Shown: one piece after another, positions 12,581 to 20,000 of the stretch | Numbering within the stretch: the first letter of the stretch is position 1 | Layout: every line of letters starts with the position of its first letter | DNA from: Pelargonium x hortorum | Lineage: Eukaryota > Streptophyta > Magnoliopsida > Geraniales > Geraniaceae | Length of the DNA stretch: 20,000 bases | Direction: 5' to 3' | NCBI GenBank assembly: GCA_036897525.1 | Contig: JAYMTJ010000100.1 | Location: forward strand, 1 to 20,000 | The notes under the pieces: generated by a model | What the model saw: only the letters and a program-made list of their open reading frames with translations | The model's database searches: none | What the model was told of the DNA's origin: nothing | Made by a program: the position numbers and the translations under genes

Positions 12581-12879
12581 AAAACAGCTTAGCACCTGCG
12601 GATATAGCCCTTTTAGTTTAGATAGTAACTCTAGCTAGGGTAGTTGAATAGGTATTCCTTTTCAGTTTCAGCCGGGTCAATTCTCTACATTTAGGTTTTC
12701 TAAAGTCTAATTCTTTTCTTAGCATTAGGTAAAGCAGTCTTTCGCAAGGGTGTAGCACTATTCCAAAGCAAGCTCTTTACTCTTCAGTCTTCTTTGTAAA
12801 GCTAGTTTATCTTGTAAGAGGGAAATTGTCCTCTTTCATTCCATCTCTTTATTTTCTAGAGAGTACTATTCCGATCTAA

Positions 12880-15800
12880 GTCTATTGACAGTGCAGCCCA
12901 TCAATAGCGAGTGCAGATAAAGGTGGGAAGGTTAATCAGCTGTTGCGGTTAATCAGCAGTTGCGGGCGAAGTAAGAAATTACCTTGCGAAAGAAGGAATG
13001 CTAGTCCTCGTGAATATGGATCAAAGAAGTAGGTTAATGCTAGCTAGTGCTGTAACTGGAATGATCGCAAAGGCAAGTACCGATTAATCCTTCAGTAGCT
13101 TGTTAGCAGGCCGAGGGAATGCTATTACATGTTAGGAAGATCTAATAATTGTACTGAAAGGATGACTCTTACTTATTCCTATAGTTGACAGAATGTAGTT
13201 GAAGAAGAGTTGCTATGAAGGCTTTATTTATAAAGGAAGTTCCATGCGAGCGAGTGCAGCTATGAAGGAGATCCATTAAGTTGAATGTGTTGTTTGCTAA
13301 AGCAAGCTGTGGAACAAACCCTCATAGCTATAGAGAATGCTTTCTAGGCAGAGGTTAGCAAGTAGACTTAGCGCTCGGAGGTTCCTTATTCTTTAGAGTT
13401 TCCTTACAGGCTTTAGCTACCTAGGGAGTCTTAGTAACAGGTACAACTATTTTCAGCTGACATGGGTTGTAGTGCGTTGTCTTAGGGTTGGCACTTAGTT
13501 TAAGGGTAGAGTTGCTTATTAGGAGTCCTTTTAGACAGAGCTTGCACTGACATCGATCTTGACTTTGCAGGTATTTTAAGTTAGGCATAGTAAGTACTTT
13601 GGACCCTACAGTTTATTAGTTAAGGATGACTAGTGGAGGAATAGCAGTATCCCCGGTTAAATTGAAGTAGGCACGCTTAGAGTCTTCCTTAGTTGGTATA
13701 CTTTGGGATTTACAGGTTTCGGTGGATAAGGAGGCAAGTTTATCTTGTTAGTTTAGGCAAGTGGGCTCCGCGCCTTAGTAAGCAGGTTCTTCTTGAGTGC
13801 CTTAGTTTAAGGATGAGGGATATTGAGATGCTTCCTTAGTTGACTTATTAGTTTGGGTGTTAAGAAGAGTGTTCCTGAGTTGGCAACCTTAAGAAGATAA
13901 GTACATGAACATTCCCTCGATAGCAAAGATACTGCACACTTAGTTAGGAATACTTACTAGACTTTCAGGTTCTATTGTATTGATATCCTAAGAGTTGGTA
14001 GGCTATAGATTAGGGAGTCTAAGAATCAGGTGTGTTCCTGTCAAAGTGAGGATTTCTAGTTGACAGGATTTCGACTGCTAGAGCTACAACAATAACCGGT
14101 AAGGACTGGATTGACCATCCCTCGACAACAAAGATCTCGCTTAGAGTCTGCCATTCAAGTTCAAGGTCAGGTTGATATTCTAGTTTCGGCAGACAGCTTA
14201 CAAGAGATTATGTATTCCTTAACTTAGTTGGTAGACATTCAAGTGCAAGGACAGACTTTCCAGGTTGTTATGAGTTGGGTTCAGAGCAGAAGAAAGGGTT
14301 TATTGTATTACTAACTAGGAAGACTTTCTAGACTAGAGGATAGTTTGTAGGATCCTTAGCATGGTGGGTGGTAATGAGTTGACTTATTTGTGTTCGGCTG
14401 AAAGGGTTCCTTATCCTTAAGCAGAGGGTTTACAGAGAAGAGCTTGGACAGGGCTTAGGTAGAGGTGTTTAAGCTGGGTTTCCTAAGCAGAAGCTTTGTT
14501 CAGGATTTCAAGGTTATTTATAGTTGAGTTCGATGCTAAGAAAATGGGAGTCTAAACCTTAAAAAGAGATTGATTTATAGTAAGTAGGTACCATTAAGAT
14601 AGAGATTCTGTATTCCTTCATTTTCTAGATTCCTGGGATTGGTATTAAAGAGTTCCTAAACTGGTAAATAGATGACTTCCAATGTCCTAAGAATTACCGG
14701 CAGCTTACTAAGAATAAGATTTTCTAAGACAATTTAGTAGGAGTTCCTTTACCGCCTATCAGCTTAGAATAGAATCAGTTCAAGTCTCATACTCCTTTCT
14801 AAAGCTAGCCTTGTTTATTGATACCTTTGCCGCTTTAACCTTCTCTGTGTCTAGAGTTTTAATCTACCGTCTACATCTTAAGAAATCAGATAGTACAGAC
14901 ATACATAATAGACACAAATTAGCTAGACCGGCTTTTTTTTCCTTACCCTTTGAGAGATTAATTGCCCTTATGAATTGACCCGTATGTTAGCTAGGAGAAC
15001 TACTCTTGACTGTACTAAGGTGAATGGCTATTGCTAGCTTGACAGATGTACTACACTCGATACATGGTTTTTTTCTATAGCTATTTGAGAAAGATTTTTC
15101 CGCTATTTACCTTGGGGCAGTTGATAGCCTTGTCGATGTTGCCTCTAGCAGTTGGGAGAAGTTAAAGCTAGGAGAAGACTGTCCTTGTAGGCAATGCAAT
15201 AATCCTAACTCAACATTTCCTGATAAAGGAGTCTAACTTCAAAGAATTCATTGTTATAGCTGGCAATTGAAGGACTTATAGAATCTTATGGAACCTAGAT
15301 CTTGTAGAGAGTGTTGGGATGGGACTTGATAGACTGCAAAGGAAGTACTCTTTGCCCTCTGTTGCAGAGACTGTTTGGAGTCAATAGAGAGCTACAGATC
15401 GGAGACTGATAAAGATGACCAAAAGAACGTACGACTAGATGAGGCTGATCCATTACTAGAAAGCTAGAAAGGAATGTACTACGAATGATTGCACTGACAA
15501 GCTAAAGCTTGCCTCAACCACGTTCCAGGTTTGTTCATTGAGAGGTCTAAATCGGAAAGGAACTAAACTAAAAGGGCAGCATCTCGAAAAAGGAATACGC
15601 GCATTTCTGATAGAATTCAAGTATAGAGGGTCAAATTTCTTTCTCTACGCAGCTAGAACATGAGAACTAACTACTCTTCTTATTGGTTGGCACTAGACAT
15701 CGAGAGTACTAAGGAGAGCTGGGGAATTGGGCTAAACCGATATGTCATAGTTTGATCTTAGTACACCAATTGTCCAAGGTAAAGGTCTGCTGTTACTACC

Positions 15801-15900
15801 TAAGACAAGAGAAGAGGTAAGCATACTTAACTTTTCTTTATTTCCTTAAATTCTATTATCTTAAGGGATTCTTATAATTCTTTGTAAGCAGCTAATCTAG
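12880..15900. other. G-rich, TG-rich intergenic block with degenerate repeats, no gene recognised
   Basis: From about 12,880 the + strand becomes G-rich and TG-rich (for example 14,341-14,400 has far more G than C). No open frame of 60 codons exists in this block. Short diverged repeats occur: an AGTTGACTTATTAGT-like word at 13,838 and 14,377, with related copies at 15,916 and 16,009; a CCCTCGATAGCAAAGAT-like word at about 13,914 and 14,119; GCGAGTGCAG at about 12,908 and 13,252; and a 17-base tandem pair at 12,930. This resembles decayed repetitive DNA, but I cannot assign a family. Confidence 0.5.
12930..12963. repeat. 17-base tandem duplication
   Basis: GGTTAATCAGCTGTTGC (12,930-12,946) is followed directly by GGTTAATCAGCAGTTGC (12,947-12,963). 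One base differs, consistent with a fairly recent slippage duplication. Confidence 0.9.
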
Positions 15901-16042
15901 ACTCCTGAGTTCAAGAGTTGACTTATAAGTGTTCGACTGAGAAGGAGGTGATGGTATTGCAGGAGTCTTGTTCAAGAAAGTTGAGAGTTTATAGGTTTAG
16001 ACAGTGCCAGTTGACTTCTAAGTGTGACTGGGCAGTCGTTCG

Positions 16043-16064
16043 GATGAGAAGAAGAAGAAGAAGA
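16043..16064 (+). repeat. GAA trinucleotide microsatellite
   Basis: After GGATGA, six consecutive GAA units follow. In one frame this encodes an arginine run inside an otherwise unremarkable open frame (15,918-16,199, TTG start), which is more likely a by-product of the simple repeat than a gene. Confidence 0.7.
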
Positions 16065-16139
16065 AGTCAGTACCTTGGCGAAAGAGTTTCCTTTATAAAG
16101 AAAACCAAATTGTACTCTTTTTATAGAAATTATTGCAAA

Positions 16140-17450
16140 CTTGAAAACCTCATAGAGAAAGGGTGTCTTAAAAGTGCAAAGAAATTCTTCTTGTTTTGAC
16201 TCAATGAAATTGAAAAAAGCGCATAGGCCATAACATAAATAAGCACTAATACGTTTTGAACAATAATGGTGGACTCTTCTTATCTACTTAATGCTTCGAT
16301 GCACACTTTTCTACCATATAGATTCAGGTACCATTTCCAAGACTCAAATGGGAGTCAAATACCACTATTAAAAACCAAAACCAACAGTACTCTTTTCTTG
16401 AGTAATAATAAAGGAAGAAAAAGGTGCAAACTTTTCTACTATATAGATTCAGGTCTTCATTCTACCTTTGAAACTTTAGCTTGTATTGGCGCGTACTTTA
16501 CCAAATGTCTGCTACTTACTTCAAAGGTAGAGAGCAAGATTGAGGGGGTCTAACTTTCAAACTTTCAAACCTCATAGAAGAAGCATTTCTACTATAGAAA
16601 GAAAATGTGACTCATTTTATGACAACTTTTCTACTATATAGAGAGAGGTCTTCATTCTACCTTTGAAACTCAAATGCTCTTTGTTTTTTGCATGAAAAGT
16701 GCATTTCTACCGAAGAAGCACCCATTTGTACCTTGTCCAATTTCGACTCTTTTTACGTGATGGAATAGCGTTAGTTTGTTCTTCCTGAAATTTTGAGTCA
16801 TGAAAAGTGACAAACTTTTCTACTATATAGAAGAAGCTCTTCATTCTACCTTTGAAAGTGTCAACATTTCCGCTTTTGAGTCATGAAAAGTGACAAAGAA
16901 AACCTTTTTTTTGTACGAGTTATTTAGGAGCAAGGGGTGTTACTGAGATTTCGTAATAAAGGAATTGAATTGATGTTAAAAAGTGACAAACTTTTCTACT
17001 ATATAGAATCAGGTCTCATTTCACTATAGAAAGAGGCAAGCTTTAGCTGGGTGTTTTTCTACTCTTTTTTATTGAATAAGTTTGATTTTGATGCATTTCT
17101 ACTATATAGATTCAGGGCTTTGAAAGTGTCAACATTTGTACCCGCTTCAATTCCATTTCAACTCTTTCAAACTTTCAAACCTCATAGAGACAGGGCCTAT
17201 TTGCACCTTTCGACTGCTCCCTTCTTTTAGTGAATTTTGATGCAAACTTTCTCATAGAATCAGCCTTTTTCCCTTTGGAAGTGTCTTCATTTGTACCCGC
17301 TTCAATTCATTCATTATGGGCATGAAAATGTCTACCTAGACACAGTACCTTGAAGGCTGTCAATGTCTCTTGTCCATTTCTTAGTTATTTACGTTAAAAA
17401 GTGGCTAACTTTTCTACCATATAGAGGAAGATTTCTACTATAGAAAGTGA
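16140..17450. repeat. mosaic repeat cluster built on ACTTTTCTACYATATAGA
   Basis: The core motif, full or slightly altered, occurs near 16,305, 16,428, 16,624, 16,812, 16,988, 17,094 and 17,407. The spacing is 106-313 bases, and three consecutive gaps are 196, 188 and 176. Several copies continue with GATTCAGG and then TCTTCATTCTACCTTTGAAA. Other modules recur. CTTTCAAACCTCATAGA is at about 16,563 and 17,169, with a diverged copy near 16,144. GAGTCATGAAAAGTGACAAA is at about 16,796 and 16,879. TTTGTACCCGCTTCAATTC is at about 17,134 and 17,288. CATTTCTACTATAGAAAG is near 16,585 and 17,429. The modules are shuffled rather than in strict tandem, as expected from repeated recombination or slippage. 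The open frame at 16,266-16,553 runs through the repeats and is probably fortuitous. Confidence 0.85.
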
Positions 17451-17719
17451 AAGAAAGGGTAGGATTTCTGAGGTATAGAAAAGGTATGAAGTACTCCGAT
17501 TCATTCTTGTAACGGAAAAGCCTGATCATTTCTTGTTGGGAACGATTGATAGAGCTAGAAAGTGGGCCTCGTGAAGCGAGTTGGAGCATGTCCTAAAAGA
17601 AATGGAGGTGTGACCAAGTCTCTCGCATTAGCACGCCTCTCGAGCTCCCGTTTTTTCTTCCTACAAGGCGTAGATCAGAGCTTCAAGAGACCAAGAATGA
17701 GGGAGATTCACTGAGCACA
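17451..17719. other. 5' flank of rrn18, no gene recognised
   Basis: Ordinary-composition sequence between the repeat cluster and rrn18. I looked for an initiator tRNA gene (trnfM is commonly found just upstream of rrn18 in plants) and saw neither its T-arm nor an acceptor stem. The segment contains the candidate hairpin at 17,605-17,639. A minus-strand open frame at 17,389-17,589 has no recognisable features. Confidence 0.5.
17605..17639 (+). promoter_or_regulatory. candidate leader hairpin upstream of rrn18
   Basis: GAGGTGTG (17,605-17,612) can pair with CACGCCTC (17,632-17,639): eight pairs with one G-U, closing a 19-base loop. It lies about 80 bases before the inferred mature 5' end of rrn18 and could be part of the precursor leader. 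No plant mitochondrial promoter core (CRTA type with a purine-rich start) is convincing nearby. Confidence 0.3.
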
Positions 17720-18608
17720 TGTTTTGCAAAGATACGAGTTTGATCCTGGCTCAGAGAAAAGGCTAGATAGATGCTTAACACATGCAAGTCGAACAATTTG
17801 GGGCTATTGGAAGCTCCTAGCTTTGCAGCTTGTCTCTCTCTTTTGATAGGAGACTTTGATAATGAAGTGGCGAACGGGTGCGTAAGGCGTGGGAAATTCT
17901 GCCGGAGAGAAAGCTAACGAAGAGCACTCCTTGATGAGCCCGCGTAGTATTAGGTAGTTGGTTAGGTTACGGCTGACCAAGCCGATGATGCTTAGTTGAT
18001 CTTTTCGGATGATCAGCCACACCGGGACTGAGACAAGGCCCGGACCCAGGATTGGGGCAGCAGTGGGGAATCTTGGACAATAGGCGCCAGCCCGATCCAG
18101 CAATCTTGCGTGATTTAGACTCGTAAGGAGCCCGCCGGAGTGCGGGGATCTAGGGCACTTTCGCTTGTAAAAGCTCTTTCAACGAGTATGCGATGATGAC
18201 ATGACTCGTGTAAGAAGCTCCGGCTAACTTCGTGCCAGCAGCCGCGGTAAGACGAAGGGGGCAAGTCTTTCTCGGAATGACTGGGCGTAAAGAGCATGTA
18301 GGCGGTCAGTCAAATTGGAGCGGAAAAGCGCCATACAGATGGTGAGGTGTTCCCAATAAGACTGACTTGGGTCAGATAAGGGAGAGTGGAATTTCGTAGG
18401 GAGTTGGAAGAACACCTAAATCTATGTAAGGAAGTCCTAAGGCGAAGGCAGCTCTCTAGGTCTATACCGACGCTAAATGTGCGAAAGCGTGGGTAGCAAA
18501 CAGGATTAGAGACCCTGGTAGTCCACGCTGTCAACGATGAGTGTTAGCTGTTTGGTCGTGTGATCAGGAGCACAGCTAACGCGTGAAACACTCCGCCTGG
18601 GGAGTACA

Positions 18609-18649
<41 letters not shown>

Positions 18650-19426
18650 TAAGCGGTGGAGCATGTGGTTTAATTCGATACAACGCGAAGGATCTTACCA
18701 GCCTTTGAATATGAGATCGTAGGCAAGGAGACGGGGGAGTTTGAATAAGGGCCAATTATGAAAAGAAGACGCTTCTACCCTAATCGCTCCCTCCAATTAT
18801 GAAAAGAATGAGATCCCATACCTTTTTTCCTCGCGACTAGCCAGGAGGATGAAGCTTAGTACGCTTTCGTACAGGTGTTGCATGGCTGTCGTCAGTCCGT
18901 GTCGTGGGATGTCGGGTCAATTCCTATAACGGGCGAAACCCTTTTTTTGTGTTGCAGAACACGTGTATCCTAGGCTTCGGGATTCTAAGTGGTAATACAG
19001 AGGAGTATACCATAACCAGCCCATGAATTAGAGAGGGTGCGCGTCGCACTCACAAGAGACAGACGCTTATATGGTGTAGGAAGGTGGGGATGACGTCAAG
19101 TCCGCATGGTCCTTAAAGGCTGGGCCACACACGTGCTACAATGACAATTACAATGGGATGTGAAAACTGCACCCTCAAAGATTGTCGCAGTTCGGATTCC
19201 TCTCTGTAATTCGGGAGGATGAAGCAGGAATCGCTAGTAATCGCGGATTAGGATGCCGCGGTGAACTGAGAACCGGGTTTTGTACACACCGCCCGTCACA
19301 CCCTGGGAATTGGTTTCGCCCTAAGCATCAACGCGGAGGTTGCCCATGACTTGCTTCTGGTTTCTTTGCCATGGAGTGTTCCTTGGCAGTCTTTGTTGGA
19401 TACCACGGTGGGGTCTCTGACTGGGG

Positions 19427-19460
<34 letters not shown>

Positions 19461-19475
19461 TGGCTGGATTGAATC
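17720..19475 (+). rRNA. rrn18: mitochondrial small-subunit (18S) ribosomal RNA, divergent
   Basis: RNA core of the small mitoribosomal subunit. The 5' landmark GAGTTTGATCCTGGCTCAG is at 17,736. The 530 loop GTGCCAGCAGCCGCGGTAA is intact at 18,232-18,250, the 900-region block AACTCAAAGGAATTGACGG starts at 18,622, and the decoding-site strand GTACACACCGCCCGTCACACC is at 19,282-19,302. The 3' end reads GTAGCCGTAGGGGAACCTG, then TGGCTGGATTGAATC. The CAATTACAATGGGA block and the sequence after CCCTGGGAATTGGTTTCGCCC match land-plant mitochondria. Length is about 1,756 nt, shorter than the roughly 1.9 kb usual in angiosperms: variable regions V1 and V7 look shortened, while V6 is expanded by about 100 nt. 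Near-universal sites differ in the 690 loop, the 790 loop and helix 35. One helix 35 change is compensated, which favours a working rRNA over a pseudogene. The 5' end is placed by analogy and may be off by several bases. Minus-strand open frames inside it are shadows. Confidence 0.95.
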
Positions 19476-19510
19476 AGGAGAGAGTTGGTTTGAATGTGAA
19501 TGGGGGAGGC
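19476..19510 (+). other. rrn18-rrn5 spacer
   Basis: About 35 bases separate the inferred 3' end of rrn18 from rrn5, so the two are almost certainly cotranscribed and separated by processing. As I recall, angiosperm spacers here are nearer 100 bases, so this one is short. It ends in GAATGGGGGAGG, a 12-base word that recurs at 19,927-19,938 downstream of rrn5. Confidence 0.7.
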
Positions 19511-19629
19511 TAAGCGGGCTTCCTATTTAGGCGTGATCTCACACCCGATTCCACTTGAGATCGATCCGTGACCTCGCCTTGAACCATATGTACTGAGAAT
19601 ACTTGGGAGACATGGTGATAGCTCGCGAC
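19511..19629 (+). rRNA. rrn5: mitochondrial 5S ribosomal RNA, divergent
   Basis: 5S rRNA of the large mitoribosomal subunit, in its usual plant-mitochondrial place directly after rrn18. The internal block ACACCCGATTCCACTTGAGA corresponds to the plant consensus around CACCCGATCCCATTCCGACC. The block CCATATGTACTGAGA followed by GGGAGACATGG is almost identical to other plant mitochondrial 5S genes. The ends close into helix I: GCGGGCT (19,514-19,520) pairs with AGCTCGC (19,620-19,626), seven pairs including one G-U, although several bases differ from the usual CCGGGC/GCCCGG. Conserved pairing with changed bases argues for a functional gene. The exact ends are inferred from helix I plus single-stranded tails and may be off by one to three bases. 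Confidence 0.9.
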
Positions 19630-20000
19630 GCCTCCTTCAATCTTCCTCGGTTTCCTAGGACATAAACATTTGTTCAAGGTCATTGGGATTCGTCGTTCCC
19701 AGAGTGACTAAGCGTGGAAGTAGTGTTGAGGGAGTGAAGTGAAGGAAAGGATAGTCAAGTAGTATCTGCTTCATTCCGATTATTCTTCGTCCGTCCTTTT
19801 TTCCTCTTTGTTTGAGTCTCTTCGTCCAATTAGATATAGAATGTTAGCCTTTTTCATAAACTTTATGAATGAAGGACGTATCAGTTCGGTTTCGTCAATC
19901 TAGGCAGAGTCAGTGTCTACAAGTTTGAATGGGGGAGGGGAGGCGCTCTTAGTGGGATTGGACTGAATCAAAGATCTAAGTGCTTGGACAGAATGTTTGC
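19630..20000. other. region downstream of rrn5, no gene recognised
   Basis: No open frame or tRNA is supported. The segment holds an inverted repeat at 19,848-19,875 and, at 19,922-19,977, words resembling the rrn18-rrn5 spacer (GAATGGGGGAGG, then GGATTGGACTGAATCA compared with GGCTGGATTGAATCA at the rrn18 3' end). Base composition is ordinary, unlike most of the left part of the window. Confidence 0.6.
19848..19875 (+). terminator. candidate 3' stem-loop downstream of rrn5
   Basis: TTCATAAACTTTATGAA at 19,853-19,869 is a perfect inverted repeat. The outer arms CCTT (19,848-19,851) and AAGG (19,872-19,875) extend the stem past a small internal bulge. Stem-loops often mark or protect 3' ends of plant mitochondrial transcripts. 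Its place about 220 bases after rrn5 suits that role, but nothing in the sequence proves it. The stem is A+T-rich and may be only modestly stable. Confidence 0.3.

Larger units (their letters stand above)
10581..12879. other. A+T-rich intergenic DNA, no gene recognised
   Basis: Dense in stop codons in all frames, with no open frame of 60 codons. It contains a 9-base tandem pair (TGGTCGAAC/TGGTCGAAG, 11,549-11,566), a perfect small hairpin at 12,562-12,580, and a tRNA T-arm-like word at 11,869-11,877 that does not fold as a tRNA. Confidence 0.5.

Noticed and set aside
15918-16199. 93-codon open frame upstream of the repeat cluster
   Set aside because: It starts at TTG, owes its arginine run to a GAA microsatellite, and has no recognisable domain or homology.
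16266-16553. 95-codon ATG open frame
   Set aside because: It is composed largely of the local nucleotide repeats, so the frame is probably fortuitous. No known protein motif is seen.
17389-18534. Several minus-strand open frames over and just before rrn18
   Set aside because: Most are antisense shadows of the rRNA gene. The one at 17,389-17,589 lies in the 5' flank and has no features.
1-20000. CRISPR arrays, transposons, virus-like elements and group II introns
   Set aside because: No regularly spaced identical repeats, no terminal inverted repeats with a transposase frame, no capsid or reverse-transcriptase frames, and no domain V signature were seen by reading.

Overview
The window looks like plant (land-plant, probably angiosperm) mitochondrial DNA. 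The deciding evidence is at the right end. A complete small-subunit rRNA gene (rrn18, about 17,720-19,475) is followed after about 35 bases by a 5S rRNA gene (rrn5, about 19,511-19,629), both on the + strand. The rrn18-rrn5 pair, the CAATTACAATGGGA block, and the shared wording around the 3' end (CCCTGGGAATTGGTTTCGCCC, and the run from ACCACGGTGGGGTCT to CTGGGGTGAAGTCG) are plant-mitochondrial. Both genes are unusually divergent, with changes at nearly universal rRNA positions. This points to a lineage with accelerated mitochondrial evolution. Known examples include some Silene, Plantago, Pelargonium and Viscum, but I cannot name the genus from this window.

The left 17.4 kb contains no protein gene I can recognise and no tRNA I can support. 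Most of 1-12,880 is A+T-rich, dense in stop codons, rich in the TA dinucleotide and poor in TG/CA. Islands with more ordinary composition stand out at about 860-1,270, 9,640-10,580 and from 12,880 rightward. Nearly all longer open frames fall in those islands or in the rRNA gene, and none resembles a known protein. The G-rich + strand of 12,880-15,900 carries degenerate short repeats. At about 16,140-17,450, just upstream of rrn18, there is a mosaic repeat cluster built on a motif like ACTTTTCTACTATATAGA plus several accompanying modules.

The only genes that clearly work together are rrn18 and rrn5, which are probably cotranscribed rightward. A candidate leader hairpin lies about 80 bases upstream of rrn18. 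A candidate 3' stem-loop lies about 220 bases downstream of rrn5. The most informative observations are inside rrn18: a compensatory base-pair change in helix 35, a rewritten 690-loop region, and an inserted block of about 97 bases between 8-base direct repeats. Together they suggest an rRNA that is still under structural selection while changing fast.
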